Shown: piece after piece, positions 16,250 through 27,467 of the stretch
How the letters are laid out: each line of letters starts with the position of its first letter
Numbering within the stretch: the stretch's first letter is position 1
Assembly (NCBI GenBank): GCA_050084515.1
Contig: CM114275.1
Location: forward strand, 2,418,001-2,482,000
DNA length: 64,000 bases
Reading direction: 5' to 3'
DNA from: Blasia pusilla
Lineage: Eukaryota > Marchantiophyta > Marchantiopsida > Blasiales
Made by a program: the position numbers and the translations under genes
Notes under the pieces: model-generated
Told to the model about the DNA's origin: nothing
The model's database searches: none
The model's input: the letters and a program-made list of their open reading frames with translations, nothing else

Positions 16250-16985
16250 GGAAATCCAATAGGTTGCACCCCTTCCAACCCGTCGGAATCCGACAAGTTG
16301 CAACTCTTGCAACCCATCGGAATATGATGGGTTGCACCCCTTGCAAGCAAGCACACCACAACAAAAGAATGATCTTGAGAAGTGATTCCATTCCGCCCTG
16401 CACCCAATGAGAATCCGACAAGTAGTAGGAATCCAACACATCTCTGAAATACCGTGTTAGAGAAGAATGGTATGACGATAATGGGGGAACGAGGCAAAAG
16501 TGAAGCAGCCTGCTAGAATGCCTGAAAAGTTGGACTAACAAGAAAAGAGTTGGATCACTCAAGCAACCAACCTGTCAGAATTTGATAGGTTTCCTGAAAG
16601 GGGTTTAAAATATTGTGACAAGTTGCAACCCGTTAGAATCTGACGGGTTGCAAAATAAACAACCTCGAGTTGATGGACCAACACAATCGTCAAGAACGAA
16701 AAAAAATTCAGCAAAATTTTACAAAAAGAGTGAGATCACTCAAGCAGCCAACATGTCAGAATCTGACAGGTTGCCTGAAAGGGGTTAAAAATATTGTGAC
16801 AAGTTGCATGCCGTTAGAATCCGACTAGTTGCAAAATAAACAACCTCGAGTAGATAGACCAACACAATCGACAAGAACGAAGAACAATTCAGCAAAAGTT
16901 TACAAAAACCATCATGGTTCAAAAACTTCTTGTCCTTTATTACATCCGAGGGAAGCTCGGAAATGTACATTTGATCTAGTCTATG
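16250..16985 (-). repeat. 3' flank of accessory gene A with degenerate palindromes and a ~190-bp tandem duplication
   Basis: On the minus strand this matches the 3' flank of accessory gene D (37,690-38,090 and 38,376-38,530). Degenerate copies of the 27-nt palindrome lie near 16,260, 16,285, 16,315, 16,625, 16,755 and 16,810. The segments about 16,545-16,735 and 16,735-16,915 are direct tandem copies (shared AGGGGTTTAAAATATTGTGAC / AACAACCTCGAG landmarks). Confidence 0.65.
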
Positions 16986-17905
16986 ATTTTCTTAGTCTCG
17001 TCATCTACAAATTTACTCCTAACTCTCCTAGGTTCCTGTACAAAAGGAATGTCTTGGGATACTAGTGGCTCCTCTGGCCGATTGTAGAAGGGGATCGTAA
17101 ATGTTGGGGAATTCAAGAGCCTTGGCCCCCCCTAGGTACACCATAACGGTCCCATGTAACATGATTTGAGTCCCAACGCCATTCTTGATAGTAAATCTTG
17201 TATGCTTTGCAAGGTGATACCCATCCAATATCAATATGTGCTCCGTCCTTGGAAAGCACTAAATCCCTACTCCAAAACGCTTCAGTCAAGCTGGGTCCAA
17301 TAAATCTTTGAACTCACTCGTCATCGTCCGATAGCTCTTCCAGAGTTACTCTCGGCTTTGCCCTCCCGATTTTTGGAATAGTAGGAAGTGACGATGGTGT
17401 CACTATCAATGGTGGTTCTCGAATTGGAGCTGTTGGCTTTAGAGGAGAGTTGTATACTCCCACTAACCTCTCATAATCCGCCTTTTCCTCTTTGCAAAGG
17501 TCAAAAAGTTCTGGCCTTCCCTCAAGGCAAAGAATGTTCTTGCCATTGTGCCATGCACCTTTGATACTCGCCTCTGATAGGCCCACTAAGTCAAAGACCA
17601 AGTCACTCGGCCTCAAGCAGAGCTCGATGAGCGTTTGCATCAAGGCAGGTGGCTTCTCCTTTCCTCCAAGTAAGGGGGTCCCATCCTGCATGTAAATTCC
17701 TGGGGTAAAATTGTAGGGACTATCTAAGCTGTATCCATCGGAGCATGGATCCACTGGATCCGGGATCTTGAACACCTGGAAGTTGTGCTCGGGCCTTACA
17801 AAGACAAATGAGTGGTCCATGTGTAAACAAGCACGTGGAAAATAATGTCAGCAAAAAGAAAAAGCTAGTAGACCGTTGGTCTACTCTCAATATAGTGACA
17901 CAATG

Positions 17906-19137
17906 TGTGATATCCACAATTTTGTACTTTTGAAGAAATATATCTTTTTATTCAAGGAAGACTCTTGTACATTATGATTTTGATTATTATTTATTATTAT
18001 GAGGAGGAATGAGTAAGATTAAAGTGAATCAAGAAGCTCCAAGGACAAGGCCGAGAGATAGAAAATCAAGGATTTGCCTAAGAGGAGAGGAGAATAAAAT
18101 AACGAAGTCTCAAGACTCATGAAGAAGCTTTGGAATGTCAACGAAGCTCTGTCTACGAAGTGCTTCGCTCTATAATGAAGCATAACGAACCAATAAGAAG
18201 AAGAGAAAGAAGTACTTCACTCTTGTACGAAGCGCGAAGCTCGAAGCACGAAGCACCTTAAACAAGAACGAAGAATGGAGTGCTTCGTCCTTAAGACGTC
18301 CAGCAAAGCGAAGCTAAGAATGAGTGTGATTTCAAGCGACGCACCGTTAAAATAGTTAGACTAGGAAGGGGCGCGACCCTTTGTATCAGATAGATAGTTA
18401 GGACAATTTTGTTCTGCGGATTCATAGGGATCGTAGGAAAAGCTAAGAGAACCATAGATCTAGGTAGTTACAAATGCTAAAAAGACACACGCTTCATCAA
18501 GAATGCTTCGAATCTTTGGATCACTCCTACTCCAGCGAGTATTTAAGAAGAAAGACAGAAGCCATAATCATCATTCTCTTACGAAGTCCTCATGCTGTAG
18601 GAATGGTCCGAGCAAGGGAGTAGTACCCTCTTGAGCTTGTATACACTTTGAAGCTTTCTCATTCTTGATGGAGTAGTAAAGCAATCATTCATTCATTCTG
18701 ATGTGCGATGCTTATGTTTGAGTATTCTTTTTGGGTCTGCAAAGTGAAGAGTGAATGAGGCAAACATTTCTCATCAATGAAATAATCAACATGAGTTGTA
18801 GGAAATCTGTTTGACAGAGAGTAGCCTGCCGAGACCGATTGGGTTCCGAAAGTAGGAGAAGCCAGCTTTCATGTTGAGGTCTCTGTGAGGTTTCTAGATA
18901 TCGAGAGGAAATCTACCTGAGCATGCTGTCAATTCCACTAGAGAGAATTGAGAAAAGATCCCTTGGTACTAAGAAAGATCCGAAGATATTGATAAGATAT
19001 TGAATATAACTCATACACATTTAAATACAACTATTACAACAGAATTGTAATTTTGAACTCTCTTTTCATCAAAGAATGATCCTCTAGTGGATCGAACTTA
19101 TTAAACGATTGTAAAATAGAAACTCTTGTACATTACA
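17906..19137 (+). mobile_element. Solo LTR (1,232 bp) with 5-bp target-site duplication
   Basis: The element starts TGTGATATCCAC at 17,906 and ends CTTGTACATTACA at 19,137 (TG...CA). It is flanked on both sides by CAATG (17,901-17,905 and 19,138-19,142), a 5-bp target duplication. No coding region lies inside. This is the product of LTR-LTR recombination, or a non-autonomous LTR unit, sitting in the last large intron of accessory gene A. Its insertion therefore postdates the element. The window's first 95 bases belong to the same family. Orientation is assigned only by matching that end. Confidence 0.85.
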
Positions 19138-19142
19138 CAATG

Positions 19143-19545
19143 TGCAACCCGTCGGGTTGCTTATTTGGCTAACGGGTTTCTTTTCAACCCGTCATACTAG
19201 TCCATAGTGATTACCAACCCGTCCGAACTTGGCCTATAGGCATGATAGAACAGAAACCTGTCGGAGTTCGACGGGTTGGCCATGAGCAACCCGTCGAAAT
19301 CCGACAGGTTGCTCGTTTCGTTGGACAAAACCTCCACCTGTCGGAGTCCGATGTTGGCTTACAACCGAATATGATTGTTTAGAGTTGAGAACTTCCAAAT
19401 ATGAGAGCAACCCGTCGCTTTCAGACGGGTTGCATCACTCCTGAAATATGTGAAAAAGTAGTGCTACTTGCAACCGACGGGTTGCAGTAAATGGAGACTA
19501 AATGGTGAATTTGCAACCCATCGCTTTTAGATGGATTGCAACACT
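19143..19545. repeat. Palindrome cluster in the last intron of accessory gene A
   Basis: About six variants of the 27-nt palindrome lie near 19,143, 19,260, 19,285, 19,410, 19,470 and 19,510, several only as half-sites. Spacing is irregular, unlike the arrays in intron 2. The block is separated from the next exon by the solo LTR. Confidence 0.75.
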
Positions 19546-21282
19546 GCAGACACATGCTATTGGGATCCGACCGGTTTAATTTATGTTCAAACTCAATTCG
19601 TTGAAAAAGAGGACTTACTCGGATTTGAGTCGTTGCTGATCTAAGTGGATACTCATTTTTAATGACCCATGATTGTGTCGTCCTTCACTTCAGCGACCTC
19701 TTCACGCACTGAAGGTTGAAGAGCTTGTCTTTGCTCCCTCCAGTCAAGACCAAGAAACAACCCCTGTCACTCAGATACACGTCGGCAAAAGAAAACAACA
19801 GCGCAATCTGGTCGTACAAAAGCAGGACATTCCAGTCTGGGACAGTGTCAAACGGATTGTTGTCCCACAAGAAAAACCCTAAAGGAAAATCCATAGTGAG
19901 GAGGTCCAGTGCCACCTCCTCAACAACCCCATGCACCGTCCAAGGGGCATGCCTATTTTGAAGGAGTTTTCGTCCCAGCACGGTCAATTTGTCGATGGCA
20001 GGTGTTGACTCCTGAGAACTGAAACTCTGCAGCTCATCCACAAGATGAGCCAAGTGAATAAGGACATTTGTCTTGTGGTTGTTTCCCTATGCCTGCCCAA
20101 GGCTGATGGAGTGTATTCCACATCCTCATCTCCTCCCTCGGACGAACCATGCACCTCCTGCTTTCGCTTCTCCTAAGTCTACATTCGGCTTGTGGGGGTC
20201 TCTGTTACCTCAGACTCCACAAGAGTTTTCTTGGACAAGGACTTGGTCCGGCTTTCTCGCCCCGCTTTCCTAGATGATTCCGCCTCTCGCCTTGAGGACT
20301 CAGCCTCTTTTCTGGAAGACTCGACCTTGGAATTCCTCGATCCCCTCACCTTGGCTTTCAAACCCGGTGTGGATTTGTCTTTGGCGATGATGACCTTTGC
20401 CACCAACTCCATTGTCTCGAGGGCTTGCTCCTCCGCATCTCCTTTGGAAAAATCGTCAGGCTTCATGAAGTTCGGAATGTCATCCCTACCTACGACCAGT
20501 GCATAATACACCACGCATAGATTTTTTTCTGTAATGTCCTCTGGGTCGTTGAAGTCCAACCAGATTGGACAATTGATAACTTCCCAGTTGGACATGCCCT
20601 ATGCCATCTCCATGTCGTGCATGGAGAATCCCTCTCCATCATGGAGAGAAGCCCACAATTGGATCTAAAACTCCCGGAGGGTGGTGTGCCGCCCGCTTTT
20701 GGGCCTCAGTGCCCTTGAGACTGTCGGATTTGCCTAAACTCCAATATCCCATACAACGCAAACCTATGCAAGCGGTCCAGAGACACTTTCTCTCCAATCT
20801 GACCCTGTGGATCTTTGTCTCTCTTCCGCAGGCGCTTGATTATCGCCTTGAGCTCCTTGTAAAACTCTGGGCCAAGTTTGGGGTTGAGAATCGCAATGTA
20901 ACGCTGCATCTTGCTTGCAGTGTACTTTGTAGCTGCAGATACGACAACCTGAATAAACTTTGGACGTTCCGACGCTGACACATTCTCCCTTTGCTCCAAT
21001 TCCAACGAAGCACTCTTCTTGGCGGCCTGGATCTTGGACCAACATAGGATTGTGACGGCTCCATCTTGGGAAATGAAGGTATTTGCCCAGGTTTTTTTTT
21101 TTGGAGCTCCCTTCGCCTGCATCTCATCGTTGCCCAAGAATCCCTTGTACTCTGTCGGGTGCGTCCTAAGCACCTTCTCCACCCTGTCGCAATCCTGGAT
21201 CCAGTGGTGGGTGACGTTCCCCTCGGATACAATCCTGCACATCCAGACACAAGGTAAGAATACTGCAAGCTATCGGGTTTCT

Positions 21283-22107
21283 GCAACCCGTCGGACTCCG
21301 ACGGGTCGCAATTCTGTCAACCCATGGGGGTTGAAATGGTAGCACAAAGATAATTGTTGCAACCTGTCGGAATCTGACGGGTCGCAATTTTGTCAACCCA
21401 TGGGGGTTGAAATGGTAGCACAAAGATAATTGTTGCAACCTGTCGGAATCCGACGGGTCGCAATTCTGTCAACCCATCGGGATCCAAATCGTAACAGAGA
21501 GATAAATGTTGCAACCCGTCGTAGTCCGACGGGTTGCAACACTTATCTTTGTGTTACACTCATTGCAACACTCTTGAGAGAATTGCAACCCATCGGAGTC
21601 CGTCAGGTTGCACTCTCTTTTCGTGACTCTCTGGTCCAACCGATCGGGTCCTCTTATTCCTTGGTTTCCACGTTAAAAACTGCAGATATCAACCCGTCGG
21701 AGTCCGACGAGTTGCACAATGGCCCTGTAAAGATGGAATTGGACGCCTAAAAGCAAGCTCTTGGACTCCGACCACCTACCTAGGGAGGAAATGCAACCCA
21801 TCGGAGTCCGACGAGTAGCTTTCGGCCAAAAGTATCCAAAAAATAGCGGACAATCCAGCAACTCGTCGGACTCCGACGAGTTACTTTAAGGTGTGCGATG
21901 ATTTGTTACCTCTCATTGTGCAACTGGTCGGAGTCTGACGGATTGAAGAAAAAAAAAATCATATAGTCATTTTTCCACCCGTCGGACTCCGACGGTTTGC
22001 TTGACTATGACATTGACCACAAACAGGATGGTGGCAAGAGACTCAAATCATTCTTGCCCATCTTTAAGCTTTCCAATTATGCAACCCTTGGGACACCGAC
22101 GGGTTGA
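21283..22107. repeat. Intron-2 palindrome array of accessory gene A, 76-bp period
   Basis: Palindromes start at 21,283, 21,359, 21,435, 21,511 and 21,585, giving steps of 76, 76, 76 and 74. Further copies follow near 21,691, 21,793, 21,858, 21,925, 21,977 and 22,080. In the regular part the spacers are near-identical (a stretch with CAACCCATGGGGGTTGAAATGG), so this is a true tandem array. Arms carry GCAACCCGTCG or variants with C-to-T/G-to-A changes (CCTGTCGG, CCCATCGG). The whole array lies between splice donor and acceptor. Confidence 0.9.
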
Positions 22108-23599
22108 AGCAATCAAACTTAAGGAAGAGGAAACTTACGTATTCATCGCATGCATTGCCATGTCCATCGTTGCCATGTGATGAGGAAATGGATGGAGCAC
22201 AACTGCCTTCACGCAAAAATGCGCCTCCAATGAATTTGGGCGCTCCTCTGCAAACTACGTCCATGCCATGTATGTGTGGTTTCCATCCCAGATGAAGAAG
22301 TAAAGGTTCCGCATCCAACTAAATTGGGTTCCTTAAATCGCTCTTCTGAACTCCTGATCTCTCATCCTCCAAAAAGTATCCAACGCCTCCAAGTCCTCTT
22401 CCGTCACAAGAGCTTGGGTTCCATGTTCATCGTAAGGCTGAACATAGAACAAAGGGAAGCTGTCGACGTAGGATGCAGTTGCCGCCGACTGTTTGAGCTT
22501 TGCAATGTCCTCCTCCGACTGAATTTCGTGGACATACTCCATTGTCCGCAATCGACAGAGTGGAATTCTTGGGGCCTTCTGGCCCTTCATCAGTGCCATC
22601 TGCTTAACAACCTGCCACAATGGGGACCAAGTCAATAAAATAGAGTGTTTTGCCAATGAATTGCATAATGAGCCTTCACATAACCCAAATTTTTCTTACC
22701 CGCTCAAAGATTGGGTCGGTATCCAGCACCGCCAGCTGCTCTGGGACAGGAGCTGGCAAGTCCACGGGAAACTCATCGATGCGATAAAGGTCGATTTCTT
22801 CCATCGGGCTCAAAGACGACGAAGACTCTTCTTCAGAGATGTCCACCATCTCCACACTTGCTCTCCTCATGACCTCATCGTCCGTCACTTGAACTTCGGC
22901 CGTTTCCTCAGCCCATTTTAGATTCATTGTGTCCCCAGACCTCATCGGAGACATTTCCAGCATCTCAACACTCTTTGTTGGACGGGCAGGGCTTTCTTCA
23001 ATTGCGATTGCTTTTTCCCTTCAAGCTTTCGCCAATTCTGCTCTCCTGACGGAGGCGTCAAGATGCTTCTTCTCGTGTTTCTTGTCCACGACTCTTTTCT
23101 TCATGGCCTTCGATGCCTCAGCCTCGGCATTTTTCTTGGCGAGCTCCTCCAGAGCAGGTTTTGCTAGAACCTCCTGCCTGTGCATATCTACTTTCCTTTC
23201 CCGCTCCTCTATTTCTTGTTGTCTTATCTCATTCGCCGAACGAGGACTTGGAGATGGTGACCCAGGAGTCCTGATGGACTTGGGAGTGATGCTCCCTACC
23301 TTGGTTTCTTGTGTTTTCTTTCTTGTCATGGTGCACGTTGGGTCAATTCTTCCTCCTCGACAATCTAATCTGCTCCTGTGCATGATAGATCCCTCGAAGC
23401 GTTTCGTGATGAAGCGTCGAGACCCTCCAGAGGATGGGCTTGCCAAAATCGAACCGTGGAAGCGTCGAGTGCTGGATTGTCATAACCTTCCAGCAAAGGG
23501 GTGAATGTAACCGAGTTTGGCAGCGGAAAGGTAACGTCAGCTGCTACAAGAAAGAGCACATGAAATTGCAAAATGAAAAACGGAAATAAGCAAAATCTC

Positions 23600-24330
23600 A
23601 GCCTCTTATACTTTTCGAGCTGTTGAGCTGACTGCTGGGTCGTTGGGTCGTACCGACAGCGACATGTCGGCCATTATGGAACTTTGCACGTGGGAACCTG
23701 GGCTGCACGCTTCCCTTGTCTGTGGACAACAAGGCGACATACCCACGCAACCTGTCGGAGACCGACGGGTTGCACGCTTCCCTCATCTTGGGGTAACAAG
23801 GTGAGTACCCGAGAAACCCCTCGGAGACCGACGGGTTGCACGCTTCCCTCGTCCTCGGGTAACAAGGCAACAAAGCATAGTCCTGAGGCAACCAATTGAC
23901 CTTTGACGGGTTACAAGGTCTACCCTGGGTTTGACACTTCCCACCATACGACAAAACTGCACTCACGGTTTGCACGGTTCATTCGACAAGAGAAATCGAC
24001 GCGAGATCCCCCCCCACCCCCGCAATTCCGTTACCTCCAAAAGGGAGAGCGAGGTTAGGTGCCTTTCCAACCCATCTCAGTCCCCAAAGGGTTGCCGTAG
24101 CAAATCCATGCGAGGTCTCGTGGATCCCGACTCCAATCAGACAGGTAAGGGATACCAACTCCATGGCTTTGCAACCCACGCGTCTAAGTCCCAAAATTTG
24201 CAACCTGTCAGACTCCGACAGGTTGCAACACGATTGAATCCATTACGTCAGACAATCTCACCTACCAAACATCATCTTGTCAGTCAAATTTTGTCAAGAG
24301 AATAACGGTCACTATTCACTATAAATTAAA
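23600..24330. promoter_or_regulatory. Divergent promoter region between accessory A and transposase B
   Basis: A minus-strand TATA-like GTATAAGAGG lies at about 23,607-23,616 for gene A. It aligns with the TATAAATAGG of gene D, including the upstream GACCCAA...CGAAAAG context. A plus-strand TATAAAT at 24,320-24,326 serves transposase B and is identical in context (TTCACTATAAATTAAA) to the TATA of transposase C. Between them sit palindromes at 23,747-23,773 and 23,812-23,838 (65-bp step), with others near 23,890, 24,080 and 24,200. That the TATA boxes are active is inference from conservation between copies. Confidence 0.65.
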
Positions 24331-24337
24331 CATTCTC

Positions 24338-24409
24338 ATTCTTATTCTTATTCTTATTCTTATTCTTATTCTTATTCTTATTCTTATTCTTATTCTTATT
24401 CTTATTCTC
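24338..24409 (+). repeat. (ATTCTT)n microsatellite, ~12 units
   Basis: Hexanucleotide run starting 12 bp after the TATA box of transposase B, thus probably in its leader. The equivalent place in transposase C has only ATTCTCATTCTCG, so the run expanded after the copies separated. Confidence 0.95.
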
Positions 24410-24431
24410 TAGCCGGTGGAATCATCGAGGA

Positions 24432-26390
24432 GTGGATAATTATGTGAAACTCACTTGTGGCAGTTATCTAGCGGCCCTTCCTCAATCAGAAATAATTCGA
24501 CCGCAAGCTCGTGAGTCTTCTATACCAATGGATGAAAATTTCCTCTTAATGCAATTTCTTCTCCAAATTGGAACAATCTTTGTTTCCAAGGATGTTAGGG
24601 TGGACGGTACGGAGGACGTTGTAGGTGAAACAATCCACTCAGTGATAGCAGACTGTAATCTCCTACCTCTAAAAAATGGTCAATACAGAGTTTATGGCTT
24701 GCCTCTGAGTTCCTCTGTTTCCCAAGTAGACGGTTTGGAATTTCCTAGTGCACCGAGCTCTACGTTTGCCACTCCCAGCTCAGTAGATCCGACATTGATT
24801 CCAACTTCACACGTTTGTAACAATGTTGTACTTCCTGAAGAGATTCCGGATGTCATTAACCTTAGTGGATTTGGCACACACCAACCGGGCCCTGTGTCTG
24901 CCTACTCGTTCCTCTTGCGAGTATCAGGCAATAGTTTTCTGTCGTCTATGCCCTTTAAAATGTTCAAGCACATTCTTGTTGACAAGCTGCCGCCCACGTA
25001 TGATGGTAATTGCATTTTTGAGTTGCCTTCACTTGCTGGTCCTGCTCAAAAGAAAGATGGAGGACGCTTGAAGGGTATCGACACAAAGTCTGATTGTCAT
25101 CAATGGTGCAGGCTTCAATGGACTAGTGTTTCAATTCGAGATGGTCCTTGGATTGTTTCTCGCCGTTAATGCGTTGGAGTCAAGGAGTGTAGAAGTCCAA
25201 GTTGCCCGTATCTAGAGCGCAATGGGCGAGTCAATATGTCGCAATTCCCCCCTAAGAATGTAGAAACTCCATATGAGGTCGATGCAACCATACCGTCGGG
25301 AGGGTGTCTTGCATACATATTTTTCAGCGTGCACGGCTTCAGTTCTACGTGCGAGTACACCAAGCTGGCAGTTCATATTGGCTCCCACATTCATACTGTT
25401 ACCGGTGTAATTCAAAGACACATCAAGGAGGATGTGGCAAAGAAAGGGGCTGAGGTATATAGAAACTCTCCGAGATCAAAGCCCAAAGTGATCAAATTAA
25501 CAGCAGTATCACTAATTTGTGAATAAATGCTTGGAATCCTTGGGCAGGGCGAGATCACGGTTGCTAAGGAAAAACAACTCTGGGAAAATCTCGCATTTCT
25601 TGCTGATCCTGAATGCTTCCAAAATTTGCTGCGTGAAATAAGGGTATTGGATGGAAAGATGGCCGAAATGGTTGCCATTGCCAGAATCAAGGCCAACTCC
25701 AAATTTCCATTTATTCAGAGATGGCGGTTCATGGGCCAGGGAGGCGAAGGATCTAGGTCTTATGTCTTCAAAATATCAATGACAGGGCCGTCGAGTGGCC
25801 TCGATCTTATAGATGGAATGAGGGAAGGGGAAGATCTTTACGATAGTTGGGTAAGCTTTGATATTTGCTAAAGAGTTCTGAATGGATGGTTGACCAAGGG
25901 TGCTCACGTTTATGACCATGTGGAGAAGGGACTCAAAACTATATTTTTCTGTGAGGTAAAAGTAGAAGACATTGGCAGTTCGAAGATGTGTTGGTTACTC
26001 TTATTAGAGGTGGTGAAGAAAAAAAACAGGCCACCTCCAAAAATTTATGGATTCATGGCGGACAATGCACAACCTGGGTGGATTGCTATCAGGGAAGTGT
26101 TCTGAAGTGGACACGTTCAACCAGAGAGGAAAAGGTCGGATGCTTTCCATTGGCAACAGTTTGTGACCCGATACACCAAATCTTGCATCAAGGAGAATAA
26201 GAGGAAAGAGCATGTCACTCTACTCCAACGCTGCAAGGACAGCAAAACCTTGAAACATGCCATGGAGTGCCAAGAAAAACTTCACGGGTGGTGGAGGAAG
26301 CATGCAATTGAGGGGAAGTACAAAGAGTTGTGCTCTTGGTTGAGTTGATGGATTGTACAAATGAGACAATGGGGAAACTTCATGCGGCAG
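24432..26390 (+). pseudogene. MULE transposase B (WRKY-GCM1 zinc finger, DDE core), truncated and decayed
   Basis: Compared with copy C, B retains the N-terminal region, a partial WRKY-GCM1-type finger (SRR-*-CVGVKECRSPSCPYLERNGRVN, then HIGSHIHTVTG, with the CPHC part deleted), and the catalytic region (DLYDSWVSFDIC ... GFMADNAQPGWIAIREVF). It ends at the splice donor CGGCAG/GTGAGTT at 26,391. The exons for the C-terminal half and SWIM finger are missing. In-frame stops include CAA-to-TAA (25,168 area; 25,523 area), TAC-to-TAA (25,869 area) and TGG-to-TGA (26,103 area), each readable from the intact codon in C. It keeps Asp in MADNAQPGW, where C has Asn. Family features are known from MULE transposases described with WRKY-GCM1 and SWIM fingers; the exact clade is not determined. 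Confidence 0.8.
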
Positions 26391-27280
26391 GTGAGTTCTG
26401 TATTTTGTCCAGTCAAGCTCATGCTGAGAATTGTTTGAAAAGTTGCAGCTCAAGTTGAGAAGCGTGGGCACTATAGGGATTTCAAACCGAAGAAACCAAG
26501 CAACCCGTCGGATACAATGGGTTGCGTAAGTGTGCAACCAGTGGGAAACCAACGGGTTTCATCAAGAATTTTTGCGACATGATGCACGGGGAATGTTTGT
26601 GCAATCCGTCGGAACCCAACTGGTTGCATGAGTGTGCAGCCTGTCGAATCCCGACGGGTTCCAAGTTGCATGTATACAAGGCCTGCAAATAGTTTGACCC
26701 GGATGGGTTGCAAGCTGCAAGGCTGCAAGTTAACTCGGTCTGCAACCCATGGGATTCCAATAATTTGTGTTTGTCTACAACCTATGGGATTCCCACTAGT
26801 TGTGTATGTATGCGACTCCTCGCATTCAGACAGGTTGCGGCTGTCTCCAAGTCGCATCCACACACGTTGCATCAGTTCAAGTTAACTGGAACCCGTCGAA
26901 TTCCAATAGTTGCAAAGCTTTGTGTGTGGATACTTCTTGCAAGCCAATGGAATCCCACAGGTTGCAATAGGATTATCAAGACCGGACCGGCCTACTTCTC
27001 ACAACCCGTCCGATTCCGACGGGTTGCAGTAGCACGTTCCGAGGTGCAATAAGAGGAGAGGAAGAGAGGAAGAGAGGAGAGGAGAGAGGAAACTAGGGTC
27101 AACCGAAATAGATACTTTTTTTTGAAGAGAGTTTCCATTGGGTTGAAGAGAGGAAAATTTTTGTTTGAAATTTTTTGCACTTTTTTTTTTCATATATTAA
27201 GCAGTCCCACAGTTTTTTTTTCCTCTTCCATATTTTGGCAACCCCTCTGAGTCCGACGAGTTGCAAATTGCACAAAATTT
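26391..27280. repeat. Orphan intron of transposase B with degenerate palindromes; junction with copy 2
   Basis: From the donor at 26,391 the sequence enters a palindrome-bearing intron, with variants near 26,500, 26,535, 26,600, 26,635, 26,700, 26,745, 26,790, 26,825, 26,890, 26,945, 27,000 and 27,238. It never reaches a homologous downstream exon. Purine-rich and poly-T stretches (27,050-27,220) mark the zone where the mirror-image copies 1 and 2 meet. The palindromes here are the most eroded of all clusters. Confidence 0.7.
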
Positions 27281-27467
27281 AGAAAACTGAAAAATCAGTG
27301 GAATCATAAGTGTGGAACCAATCACTTTTTCCATCCAAGGTCTGAAAAAAATCTGTCATTTTCCCGGGGCTGAATAGAGTTCAAGCTCAAAGTGAAGGTT
27401 GAGAAAAAAATAAAAGTACAATCTAAAACCTCATTTTGCATCCTCAAAGTGGTTTGTTTAAAATACT

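Larger units (their letters stand above)
16990..23330 (-). pseudogene. Accessory gene A of the two-gene MULE (methyltransferase-like protein), decayed
   Basis: Start ATG at 23,330, conserved with D (MTRKK-Q---GS-TPKSIRTP). Exon 1 (to ~22,700) is basic and coiled-coil-like (RSANEIRQQEIEERERK, KKRVVDKKHEKK), then acidic. Exon 2 is 22,614-22,139; the GT at 22,138 and AG before 21,234 bound a 904-bp intron full of palindromes. Exon 3 runs from 21,234 to ~19,635 and has a deletion near 20,700-20,600 relative to D. It contains SDWEV-NCPIWLDFN, an ESSR/EAESS repeat tract, and a methyltransferase-like half (LDLLTMDFPLGF, YDQIALLFSFAD-YLSDRGCFLVLTGG). The next exon, 17,820-17,314, has the other half (SDLVFDLVGLSEASIKGAWHNGKNILCLEG). 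A conserved extra 3' block lies at 17,265-16,990. Stops at several sites make it non-functional. It is divergent from transposase B across a shared promoter region. The function is inferred only from fold-like motifs. Confidence 0.75.

Noticed and set aside
20601-21342. Plus-strand open frames over accessory gene A
   Set aside because: They are antisense shadows; the minus-strand frames are conserved with D and E, the plus-strand ones are not.
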